From Acidobacteriota bacterium (lineage in GTDB: Bacteria > Acidobacteriota > Blastocatellia > Pyrinomonadales > Pyrinomonadaceae), in contig QHXE01000455.1 of the NCBI GenBank assembly GCA_003222835.1, positions 1-8,132 of the forward strand: a stretch of DNA of 8,132 bases, read 5' to 3'. The notes under the pieces are model-generated. The model made no database searches and was not told the origin of the DNA. It saw only the letters and a list, made by a program, of their open reading frames with translations. Shown here piece by piece: positions 1 through 5,625 of this stretch; the stretch's first letter is position 1; each line of letters starts with the position of its first letter. A program made the position numbers and the translations under genes.

Positions 1-970
1 GACGACGCATGGCGCGATCGGATTCTCGACGGCGCTACCGCCATCGATGACGTTGGGATGCGGTTCCTGGGGAGGGAACGTGACGTCGGACAACGTTTCA
101 CCGTTGCATCTGATGGACATCAAGCGCGTCGCGTTTGAGACCCGTGCCGTGGCGAGCAAGCGACCGGCGATTGCGGCCCAAACAGCAGCGTTGCCATCGC
201 AGCCGATCGCGGTAAGCAGGCCCGCCACAACATCAGCTCGTTCCGGCGAAACTCCAAAAGTCAGCCGCGAAGAGATTGCGGCGATTGTCGATCGCTTTCT
301 CGCGAATCGGCGGCCCGAACCGGCGCCTCCGCTTTCCGCGCCACCGCCAAACGCTCAATCTGCTTCGGTAACGGCCGGGAATGGTGGTAGTCCTACGCCG
401 GCGCCTGCCGGCGGCGGTTCAAAATCGACAACAGACGGACACCAGGCCGCAGATTTCGTCAGCGAAGACGACGTCCGCCGCGCGATTCAAAAGGGTGAGA
501 AGATTTACGTAAGCGCTAAGACGATCATCAGCATTCGGTCGCTTAATTACTACTCACTAACTACGAGTGACTTCATGGGACGCCTTGTTACTTCAGTTAC
601 GATTGAAAATCTTCTCGACCCGTCTAAGAATCTTAGATGTGATGCGTTGGTCGATACCGGAGCTTCGCATTTGGTCCTCCCGAGCGCTTGGCGAGGGCGA
701 CTCGGGGACCTGCGACGGTTTGGGACCGTGAATTTAGAGACCGCAACACAAGCGATCGTCCCTGGTGAGGTTTATGGTCCGGTTCAAATACAGGTTGAGG
801 GCTTTCGTGCAATTTCCAGTGAAGTCGTTTTCATGGATATGGAACCAGCAGACGGCGTTTACGAACCGTTGATTGGCTATATTCCCCTCGAACAGTCCCA
901 AATCGCGGTTGACGTAGTGGGACAGCGTTTGCTGCACGTCAAACATCTGGATTTGAAATCACTGAACTAA
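1..970 (+). CDS. CoA-acylating aldehyde dehydrogenase C-terminus fused in frame to a retropepsin-like aspartic protease (5' partial)
   Basis: The frame is open from the window edge (first full codon at 2), so only the last 322 residues are seen. The first ~48 residues ([14 protein letters not shown], then [15 protein letters not shown]) match the C-terminal end of the catalytic domain of BMC-type acylating aldehyde dehydrogenases (PduP/EutE-like), which convert an aldehyde, NAD+ and CoA to acyl-CoA inside the shell. A Pro/Ala/Ser-rich linker follows, then an amphipathic helix [17 protein letters not shown] (nt 263-313) resembling an encapsulation peptide, a second Pro/Gly linker, and the segment [19 protein letters not shown], which in relatives leads to a TPxARD-like end. 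Here that end is replaced and the frame continues into a ~131-residue protease domain (575-970) with DTGAS at 653-667. Whether it is made as one polypeptide is inferred; a separate start at 575 is possible. The substrate aldehyde cannot be told from this piece. Confidence 0.85.
   Translation, partial: TTHGAIGFSTALPPSMTLGCGSWGGNVTSDNVSPLHLMDIKRVAFETRAVASKRPAIAAQTAALPSQPIAVSRPATTSARSGETPKVSREEIAAIVDRFLANRRPEPAPPLSAPPPNAQSASVTAGNGGSPTPAPAGGGSKSTTDGHQAADFVSEDDVRRAIQKGEKIYVSAKTIISIRSLNYYSLTTSDFMGRLVTSVTIENLLDPSKNLRCDALVDTGASHLVLPSAWRGRLGDLRRFGTVNLETATQAIVPGEVYGPVQIQVEGFRAISSEVVFMDMEPADGVYEPLIGYIPLEQSQIAVDVVGQRLLHVKHLDLKSLN
575..970 (+). other. Retropepsin-like (clan AA) aspartic protease domain, possibly separately translated from ATG 575
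   Basis: From the internal ATG the product would be 131 residues, the usual size of stand-alone bacterial clan AA aspartyl proteases, and it begins as they do ([13 protein letters not shown]). The active-site loop is [13 protein letters not shown], with the catalytic Asp in DTGAS (nt 653-667). Near the end [11 protein letters not shown] is the matching LIG-type strand after the second half of the fold, followed by the usual IAVD strand. Such proteins act as homodimers, one Asp from each chain. A weak purine stretch (GAGTGA, 565-570) lies 4 bases before the ATG. The segment is richer in A/T than the dehydrogenase part (my count for 541-600 is 25 G+C of 60), suggesting a different origin. Family assignment is fairly sure; independent expression is not. 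Confidence 0.75.
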
Positions 971-1021
971 TCTAAGCAGAGTAAGAAGAGAAGCGCTAAA
1001 ACGAATTAACCAATTAAGAAG

Positions 1022-1354
1022 ATGTTCCTCGGTAAAGTCATCGGTACTGTCTGGTCGACGAAAAAGACGCCTGACCTCGAAGGCGTGCGATTTCTCGTTG
1101 TGCATCCCTACGACTTGGATAAACAGCCTACGAAGAACATAGTCGTCGTTGCCGATCGTTTAGGCGCCGGCACGGGAGAAGTAGTGATGTGCGCTTACGG
1201 TAAAGCAGCGCGCTCGGCGATTGGCGACCAGGAGATGTCGATTGAAGCCGCAGTCGTCGGTATCGTCGATCGAGTTGATCTTGCCGAGACAGAGTCGGAA
1301 GAGTTGCGAGAAGCCGCGCGCGCGCTGCTTGGACGCGACAATGGGCGACCCTAG
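1022..1354 (+). CDS. BMC-P shell vertex protein (EutN/CcmL family)
   Basis: This 110-residue protein has the length and layout of the pentameric shell proteins that cap the twelve vertices of a bacterial microcompartment. It opens with MFLGKVIGTVWSTKK, the standard first strand of the family (oligonucleotide-binding-like barrel). LEGVRFLVVHPYD follows, then VVADRLGAGTGEVVMCAYG (residues ~42-60, the loop lining the pentamer pore), ARSAIG, and IEAAVVGIVDRVDL (~74-87). The tail after residue 88 is charged and helical and may be a peripheral extension. It lies 51 bases after the dehydrogenase-protease stop on the same strand, consistent with one transcript. A weak AAGAAG sits directly before the ATG. 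The start is fixed by the family's conserved N-terminus. Confidence 0.93.
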   Translation: MFLGKVIGTVWSTKKTPDLEGVRFLVVHPYDLDKQPTKNIVVVADRLGAGTGEVVMCAYGKAARSAIGDQEMSIEAAVVGIVDRVDLAETESEELREAARALLGRDNGRP

Positions 1355-1356
1355 AG

Positions 1357-1441
1357 GATTGCGAAATTCGGATTTCGGATTTCGGATTGGGAAAACTCAA
1401 ACCTCTGAAAATCCGCAATTCGAAATCCGCATTCCGCAATC
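1357..1441 (+). repeat. Long imperfect inverted repeat filling the BMC-P / ACT gap (family A)
   Basis: Two 32-base arms, 1357-1388 and 1410-1441, are near reverse complements with a 21-base loop between them. The arms are built from short iterated units of the type GGATTTCGGATT. The element starts 2 bases after the BMC-P stop codon and ends 6 bases before the ATG of the ACT gene, so it occupies the whole gap. It shares its unit with the element at 1930-2032. It is probably a dispersed, MITE-like or REP-like repeat; a role as an RNA hairpin is possible but unproven. Confidence 0.85.
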
Positions 1442-1447
1442 TATTTA

Positions 1448-1927
1448 ATGGCTAATGAAGAGTTGATCTATCGCCTCACTCGCGCGGTCTACGAGCGCCT
1501 GGGCACGTCAACGGACGAAAGCGTTGTCGAACAACTGGTCACCGACATTTATCGCACGATTGAACCTGAATTGGCTGTCGACGGCGCCGCGCAAACATCT
1601 CGGTCGAGTTCCGCAGGTGATTCGTTCAGTCAGGCCGACACGCGCGCCGGCTCCGCGGATCGTTTGGTCATCTCGGTTTTTGGCGTCGACCATCCGGGCA
1701 TCGTCGCCGGCGTGTCGCAGATTTTGGCCGACGCGGGTTGCAGCATAGCCGACATCAATCAAACAGTGGTGCAGGGAAAATTCGCGATGGTAATCATCGC
1801 CAACGCGTCGCGCTCGCAGGCCTCAGCAACCGAGTTGAAAGAACGTTTTCGCGCCGAAGGGGAGAAACTTGGCGTGCGCATTTATGCCCAGCGCGAAGAC
1901 TTGTTTCATGCGATGCATCGGATTTAG
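1448..1927 (+). CDS. ACT-domain protein (UPF0237-like) with N-terminal helical extension
   Basis: The C-terminal half (residues ~72-159) is an ACT domain of the UPF0237 type: RLVISVFGVDHPGIVAG, then ADINQTVVQGKFAMVII, ending in the family's IYAQREDLFHAMHRI. ACT domains usually bind small ligands such as amino acids and act as regulatory modules. UPF0237 proteins are normally about 90 residues, so ~70 residues are added here. The first ~39 (from MANEELIYRLTRAVYERLG) look like two amphipathic helices; a Ser/Ala-rich, low-complexity linker follows (~45-70). Such a helix plus linker resembles the encapsulation peptides of BMC cargo, an inference. The protein is in a run of BMC genes, two genes before its usual partner UPF0210. 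No Shine-Dalgarno site is visible: a hairpin repeat ends 6 bases before the ATG. Function of the family is not established. Confidence 0.88.
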   Translation: MANEELIYRLTRAVYERLGTSTDESVVEQLVTDIYRTIEPELAVDGAAQTSRSSSAGDSFSQADTRAGSADRLVISVFGVDHPGIVAGVSQILADAGCSIADINQTVVQGKFAMVIIANASRSQASATELKERFRAEGEKLGVRIYAQREDLFHAMHRI

Positions 1928-1929
1928 AG

Positions 1930-2032
1930 ATTTCGGATTGCGGATTTCGGATTTGAAAACACGCCAGCTTTGTTGATAATCAATGCGCTATTTCTGATTG
2001 GCAGTCCGCAATCCGAAATCGCAATCCGAAAT
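1930..2032 (+). repeat. Inverted repeat between ACT and zinc-ribbon genes (family A)
   Basis: Left arm 1930-1953 (ATTTCGGATTGCGGATTTCG...) and right arm 2010-2032 are reverse complements except for one unpaired base; the loop is 56 bases. The unit is the same as in the element at 1357-1441, so both are copies of one repeat family. The right arm ends 7 bases before the GTG chosen for the zinc-ribbon gene. A frame-open TTG at 1998 lies next to this arm, but translation from there would just read the repeat. Confidence 0.85.
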
Positions 2033-2039
2033 TCTTATC

Positions 2040-2507
2040 GTGCACCCTGAAATCTCACGTCGATGTTTAGCCTGCGGCGCCTCTTTTCGCGAAGGCGCAC
2101 TGTTCTGTCCCGAGTGCGGGCAGCCGCTTACGAAAGCTGCGGATGGAACGTCCGGTCCTAAGCCCAGCGAGGATGCGCCGACATCGCCGGTAACGTCCGT
2201 TCCGAGCGAACCTGCCAGCCACGTGATCGCCTCGGCGTCACCGTCCCCGGTCGTCCCGGCTCCTGAGATCCAGACCGTGAGTGAAGTACCTACGGCGCCG
2301 CAGCCTCGTGACAAATTGCATCGCGCTTCGACAGCCACGCGAGAAGCATTGGCCGACAATGTCAAGCGGGTGGAAAAAATTCGGCAGGTCTCGACCGTAA
2401 TGTTCGAGGAAGCTTCTTACGATCCCAGTCTGCGCTTTGTGCTGGTAGCATTGGGCCTGTTCATCGTGTTCATCATCCTATTGGTGCTTAGCAAAGTGAT
2501 GGGATAG
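2040..2507 (+). CDS. Zinc-ribbon protein with C-terminal transmembrane anchor
   Basis: Starting at GTG 2040 the product is 155 residues. Residues 9-12 (CLAC) and 23-26 (CPEC, in FCPECGQPL) form a four-cysteine zinc ribbon. A long Pro/Ser/Ala-rich, probably disordered stretch (~32-90) follows, then a charged helical segment (~92-128), and a strongly hydrophobic span of about 20 residues (132-152: FVLVALGLFIVFIILLVL) that ends five residues before the stop. This is the layout of a tail-anchored membrane protein with a cytoplasmic zinc ribbon; similar architectures are common and functionally undefined. I prefer GTG 2040 over the longer TTG 1998 start, because the extra codons are simply the repeat arm. 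It lies between the ACT and UPF0210 genes and may be part of the same transcript. Its role is unknown. Confidence 0.8.
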   Translation: MHPEISRRCLACGASFREGALFCPECGQPLTKAADGTSGPKPSEDAPTSPVTSVPSEPASHVIASASPSPVVPAPEIQTVSEVPTAPQPRDKLHRASTATREALADNVKRVEKIRQVSTVMFEEASYDPSLRFVLVALGLFIVFIILLVLSKVMG

Positions 2508-2512
2508 AGAAG

Positions 2513-2588
2513 CAGAGGTCAGAGATCCGAGGTCAGAAGTCAGACAAGAAGGCCGATCGCTGACTTCTGACCTCCGACCTCTGTTTTT
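2513..2588 (+). repeat. Inverted repeat with T-run, abutting the UPF0210 start (family B)
   Basis: The right arm 2560-2583 pairs with a split left arm, 2513-2520 plus 2528-2543, leaving a 7-base bulge (2521-2527) and a 16-base loop. The unit is GAGGTCAGAAGTCAG and differs from family A. Five T follow directly (2584-2588) and the UPF0210 ATG starts at 2589. The stem plus T-run looks like an intrinsic terminator, yet it sits inside an apparent operon and touches the next start codon. It may be a dispersed repeat, an attenuator, or both. Confidence 0.8.
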
Positions 2589-3950
2589 ATGGAATACACT
2601 AAGTCCGAAATTCTCGAAACCGTGCGCATGACCGAGATGGAGCATCTCGACATTCGCACGATCACGCTGGGGTTGAGTTTGCGCGATTGCGCGACTGAGT
2701 CGATGAGCAGCACCGCGGAGCGCGCGCGCGAAAAGATCGAACGCACGGCTGCAAGCCTGGTGAAGACGGTGGATGACATAGGGAACGAGATTGGCATTCG
2801 TATCGCGAACAAGCGCATCGCGGTCACGCCGGTTTCGATTTTGACCGAAGGAGCGAGCGGTAATCCCGTCGATCTTGGTCGGGCAATTGACGACGCGGCC
2901 AGAATTGTCGGCGTAGACTTTGTCGGTGGATATTCAGCGCTGGTGCACAAAGGATTCACGCACAAAGAAACCGAGTTTCTCGATTCGATACCTGAAGCGC
3001 TCGCCTCGACTGAACGGCTCTGCGGATCAGTGAACGCCGCGACGACCCGCGCCGGAATCAACATGGATGCAGTCGCGCGCGTGGGCGGTCTGATCAAGGA
3101 AGCCGCCGAACGCACGCGCGATCGTTCTGGCATCGCCTGCGCCAAGTTTGTTTGTTTCGCCAACGCCGTCGAAGACAATCCATTCATGGCCGGCGCTTTT
3201 CACGGCGTCGGCGAGCCTGAAGCCGTGTTGAATGTCGGCGTATCCGGCCCCGGCGTTGTCAATCACGCGGTACAGCACGTCGATCCCGATCTTCCGCTCC
3301 ACGACCTTGCGGAGGTCATCAAGAAACTCTCTTTCAAACTCGCGCGGGCCGGCGAGTTGGTTGGCCGCGAAGCTTCGCGCCGTCTGGGAATTCCGTTCGG
3401 CATAATCGATCTTTCGCTGGCGCCGACGCCTGTGCCCGGTGATTCGGTGGCGAACATTCTCGAAGCCATGGGATTTGAGCGCGCGGGCGCGCATGGTACC
3501 ACAGCGGCGTTGGCGTTACTTACGGATGCGGTGAAGAAGGGCGGAGCGATGGCCAGCAACTCGGTCGGCGGCATGAGCGGCGCTTTCATCCCGGTTTCCG
3601 AAGACGCCGGCATGATCGAAGCGGTACGTGCGGGCGCTCTGTCGATCGACAAACTGGAAGCGTGGACCAGCGTCTGCTCGGTGGGAATCGATATGGTGGC
3701 GGTGCCCGGTTCAACTTCCGCTGAAACGATCGCGGCCATCATCGCCGATGAAATGGCTGTCGGCGTGATGAATAACAAGACGACTGCGGTGCGGATCATT
3801 CCGGTTCCCGGTCGCGAGGTTGGCGACATGGTTGAATTCGGTGGACTGCTGGGCTCGGCGCCAATCATGGCGGTCAGTCGCTTTTCTTCCGATCAATTCA
3901 TCCGCCGCGGCGGTCGGATTCCCGCGCCGGTGCAGAGCTTGCGAAACTGA
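2589..3950 (+). CDS. UPF0210 (DUF711 / PFL-like family) protein
   Basis: The 453-residue product matches the usual ~450 residues of this family over its full length. Recognisable blocks are [16 protein letters not shown] (~19-34), [112 protein letters not shown] and [12 protein letters not shown] near the end. The fold is related to glycyl-radical enzymes, but no glycyl radical activity is established for UPF0210 and I do not claim one. The family commonly sits beside a UPF0237 ACT protein, as it nearly does here with the zinc-ribbon gene between, implying a shared pathway with the ACT protein as sensor. No ribosome binding site is evident, since a hairpin and T-run end directly at the ATG. 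Codon use is GC-rich (my count for 3061-3120 is 41 of 60). Molecular function is unknown. Confidence 0.93.
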   Translation: MEYTKSEILETVRMTEMEHLDIRTITLGLSLRDCATESMSSTAERAREKIERTAASLVKTVDDIGNEIGIRIANKRIAVTPVSILTEGASGNPVDLGRAIDDAARIVGVDFVGGYSALVHKGFTHKETEFLDSIPEALASTERLCGSVNAATTRAGINMDAVARVGGLIKEAAERTRDRSGIACAKFVCFANAVEDNPFMAGAFHGVGEPEAVLNVGVSGPGVVNHAVQHVDPDLPLHDLAEVIKKLSFKLARAGELVGREASRRLGIPFGIIDLSLAPTPVPGDSVANILEAMGFERAGAHGTTAALALLTDAVKKGGAMASNSVGGMSGAFIPVSEDAGMIEAVRAGALSIDKLEAWTSVCSVGIDMVAVPGSTSAETIAAIIADEMAVGVMNNKTTAVRIIPVPGREVGDMVEFGGLLGSAPIMAVSRFSSDQFIRRGGRIPAPVQSLRN

Positions 3951-3975
3951 CAACTTGATTTCTTGAGAAAACAAG

Positions 3976-4389
3976 ATGAATCGAGCTGACTTCCGTAAGC
4001 TGACTGAAATTAGAATCAAGGAAGCGAAGGTCCTTTTGGATCGTAAATGTTATGAAGGAGCATATTACTTGGCTGGGTATGCTGTAGAGTGCGCTCTCAA
4101 GGCTTGCATTGCCAAGGAAACCAAAGCAGACGATTTTCCGCCCCGCAATGCAAATGAATTGTATACGCATGATCTGAAGTCCTTGGTTAACAAAGCCAAA
4201 TTAACCGAAGAGTTAGAGGAGCGAATACTCAGAGTGGTACAATTCGAATCAAACTGGCGTGCGGTCAAGGATTGGAAGGAAATCACGCGATATGAGTATC
4301 CAATAGATGCCAAGAGAGCCAAGGACCTGTACCGCGCCATCACAACTTCTCGAAATGGAGTATTACCGTGGTTGAAGAAGTACTGGTAA
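3976..4389 (+). CDS. HEPN-domain protein (toxin-antitoxin-like module)
   Basis: A 137-residue helical protein with the hallmarks of HEPN domains: an N-terminal helix (FRKLTEIRIKEAKVLLDRK), then the signature helix CYEGAYYLAGYAVECALKA (residues ~25-43) and the later THDLKSLV block (64-71). A C-terminal WRAVKDWKEITRYEY (94-108) resembles the W...RY motif common in this group. Many HEPN proteins are RNases acting in toxin-antitoxin or defence systems, or are partnered with small nucleotidyltransferases. The classical R-x(4-6)-H RNase motif is not obvious: the nearest arrangement is R57 and H65, seven residues apart. The gene lies 25 bases after UPF0210, is visibly A/T-richer than its neighbours (25 G+C of 60 in 4021-4080) and overlaps the next gene, suggesting a transferred two-gene cassette. 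Confidence 0.85.
   Translation: MNRADFRKLTEIRIKEAKVLLDRKCYEGAYYLAGYAVECALKACIAKETKADDFPPRNANELYTHDLKSLVNKAKLTEELEERILRVVQFESNWRAVKDWKEITRYEYPIDAKRAKDLYRAITTSRNGVLPWLKKYW
4357..4360 (+). promoter_or_regulatory. Ribosome binding site (GGAG) for the HEPN partner gene
   Basis: GGAG lies 7 bases before the GTG at 4368, inside the HEPN coding sequence. It supports GTG 4368 as the start and therefore a 22-base overlap between the two genes, the arrangement expected for translational coupling. Confidence 0.6.
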
Positions 4390-4796
4390 GGGAAAATCTC
4401 TTACCGCAGGAAATTACTTGCGGCGAGGAATTGGTGCGGCGTGTGAAACGGGCTGGGCTTAGAGTCGTAGCCGCGTATTGGGTTCGGGACCGGACCGCTG
4501 AGAGTGCCTCTTGGACGCTCGATCTGGTGATGCCTGAAGTCGACAAACAGGGCCCTTTAAAACTCTATGAGAAGATTCATGACATCGTGCGCGTACCGAC
4601 GCGAATACAGTGTGGGTTGGATATCAACATCATTGAAGTCTTGGGAGTTAAGTATTCGTTCTTCAAAATGTTGAAGTCGTCGATAAGGTCAGAAAAAGCC
4701 TTATCTAACGTTAGGCTCTCTCAATTTGTGGTAGGAGATGGCCTGTTCGATTTGTACATTTATCAGTTTCCGGCCACGAACAATGATCACAGATAG
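4368..4796 (+). CDS. Uncharacterised partner of the HEPN protein
   Basis: The 142-residue product starts at GTG, overlapping the last 22 bases of the HEPN gene. Residues ~19-75 ([20 protein letters not shown], then [27 protein letters not shown]) read as helix-strand-strand-helix. They resemble a widespread, unnamed family with the pattern AxWxxxxxxxWxLxxxxPxVdxxGPxxxYxxI; I recognise the pattern but know no function. The C-terminal half predicts mixed strands and a helix ([16 protein letters not shown]). There is no G-S-x-x-x-D-x-D nucleotidyltransferase signature, so it is not a classical MNT antitoxin. The coupled arrangement suggests it works with the HEPN protein, perhaps as its antitoxin (inference). 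The stop is 16 bases before the favoured start of the shell gene. Confidence 0.75.
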   Translation: MVEEVLVRENLLPQEITCGEELVRRVKRAGLRVVAAYWVRDRTAESASWTLDLVMPEVDKQGPLKLYEKIHDIVRVPTRIQCGLDINIIEVLGVKYSFFKMLKSSIRSEKALSNVRLSQFVVGDGLFDLYIYQFPATNNDHR

Positions 4797-4812
4797 TCTT
4801 GCGAGCGATCAG

Positions 4813-5142
4813 ATGGAACGAGAAGCACTTGGACTAATTGAATGCCGCGGCCTGGTGGCGATGATTGAGGCGGCCGACGCGGCGGTAAAAGGCGCCAACG
4901 TGAAACTGGTTGGCTGGGAAAAGATCGACGCGGGTCTAGTGACCGCCATTGTGCGCGGTGAGGTCGGCGCGGTCAAAAGCGCGGTTGAGGCCGGCGCGGC
5001 CGCTGGTCGCCGGGTCGGTGAAGTCGTCGCCACTCACGTAATCCCACGTCCTCACATGGACGTTGACGGCGCGATTCCGGTTCTTCACACGGGCGAAACC
5101 ACGCGCAAAAAGATCAGCGGCTCGGTGCGGGCTAAAAGCTAG
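4813..5142 (+). CDS. BMC-H hexameric shell protein (PduA/EutM/CcmK family)
   Basis: From ATG 4813 the protein is 109 residues and begins [20 protein letters not shown], the canonical N-terminus of single-domain BMC shell proteins that tile the facets as hexamers. Further family blocks are [18 protein letters not shown], the pore-loop region KIDAG (residues 37-41), [20 protein letters not shown] (42-61) and [14 protein letters not shown] (68-81), where PRPH is highly typical. The ~28-residue tail is a family-variable extension. An earlier in-frame ATG at 4783 would overlap the upstream stop and add ten residues unlike the family, so 4813 is preferred; only a weak GCGAG (4801-4805) precedes it. 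It completes the shell set with the BMC-P gene at 1022 but is separated from it by four or five non-shell genes, including the HEPN pair. It converges on the VOC gene 8 bases downstream. Confidence 0.93.
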   Translation: MEREALGLIECRGLVAMIEAADAAVKGANVKLVGWEKIDAGLVTAIVRGEVGAVKSAVEAGAAAGRRVGEVVATHVIPRPHMDVDGAIPVLHTGETTRKKISGSVRAKS

Positions 5143-5150
5143 GATGGCGA

Positions 5151-5549
5151 TTACGATAATCCCTTCAATGGCTGGCCAAAGGTGAATTCGATCAGGTGGC
5201 CGTCCGGGTCGCGCACCATGGCAAAATATCCCACCACGCCGCCAATATCAGTAGGAGGGTCGATGAGAATGTTTTGCTGTCGCGCTTGCTCGGCAATGCG
5301 ATCGACTTCTTCCCGCGAGTCGCATTGAAAACCGAAATGATCGAGACGCGCCGTCACTTCATCCTGAACCATCACTAACACGAAGGTCGGATCTTCACCA
5401 ATCGGAGTCGGCGGGCCGAGCCAGACGTTGTGACGACCTTCAAGCCGGCGGTCACGAACGATCGTAAGGCCACAGAACGAGGTGTAAAACTCAACCGAGC
5501 GATCGAGATCGCTCACGTTGATTGTGATGTGCGTCCAGCGAATCGGCAT
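5151..5549 (-). CDS. VOC-superfamily (glyoxalase/dioxygenase fold) protein
   Basis: The 132-residue product has two beta-alpha-beta-beta-beta modules of the vicinal oxygen chelate fold. The first starts WTHITINVSDLDRSVEFYTS (H7), and the second contains LDHFGFQC (H71) and ends RDPDGHLIEFTFG (E121). H7, H71 and E121 occupy the places where the family binds its divalent metal. The size and the single-domain form fit glyoxalase, fosfomycin-resistance-like or dioxygenase-like members; the sequence seen does not settle the substrate. The gene is convergent with the BMC-H gene and divergent from the DUF1697 gene, so it is probably transcribed on its own. A link with aldehyde detoxification in the neighbouring BMC is possible but unsupported beyond adjacency. 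Confidence 0.9.
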   Translation of the reverse strand: MPIRWTHITINVSDLDRSVEFYTSFCGLTIVRDRRLEGRHNVWLGPPTPIGEDPTFVLVMVQDEVTARLDHFGFQCDSREEVDRIAEQARQQNILIDPPTDIGGVVGYFAMVRDPDGHLIEFTFGQPLKGLS

Positions 5550-5625
5550 TGGTCAGGCGTCCACAACTATTCGAGAAGCTTTGGAATTTGAATTATCATA
5601 CAGTGCTCGTAGATCGTCCAGATAC

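Noticed and set aside
575..970. Retroviral, retron or prophage origin because of the retropepsin-like domain
   Set aside because: Stand-alone clan AA proteases are common in ordinary bacteria, and no reverse transcriptase, integrase or phage gene is nearby.
1128..1439. Open frames overlapping BMC-P and the first repeat (1128-1439 on -, 1221-1448 on +)
   Set aside because: They are shadows of the BMC-P gene extended through the repeat and have no recognisable motifs.
1998..2039. Longer zinc-ribbon protein starting at TTG 1998
   Set aside because: The added 14 codons are the arm of an inverted repeat; the GTG at 2040 directly precedes the conserved zinc-ribbon region.
1357..2588. CRISPR array from the iterated short units
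   Set aside because: The repeats are arms of hairpins with no regular spacers of even length, and no cas genes are present.
2540..3868. Long open frames on the - strand opposite UPF0210 (2540-3187 and 3263-3868)
   Set aside because: They mirror the GC-rich codon structure of a full-length conserved + strand gene, show Ser/Arg/Ala-rich translations with no family motifs, and have no ribosome binding sites.
4368..4796. Minimal nucleotidyltransferase (MNT) antitoxin partner of HEPN
   Set aside because: The G-S-x(n)-D-x-D signature is absent, so only an unnamed partner can be claimed.
5518..5625. Longer DUF1697 protein starting at ATG 5518
   Set aside because: It would overlap the divergent VOC gene start and add residues unlike the family, whose conserved N-terminus begins at ATG 5626.
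5550..5625. Sigma-70 promoter in the divergent VOC/DUF1697 gap
   Set aside because: Only weak hexamer-like matches such as TTTGAA and TAGATC could be found, which is not enough to call a promoter.
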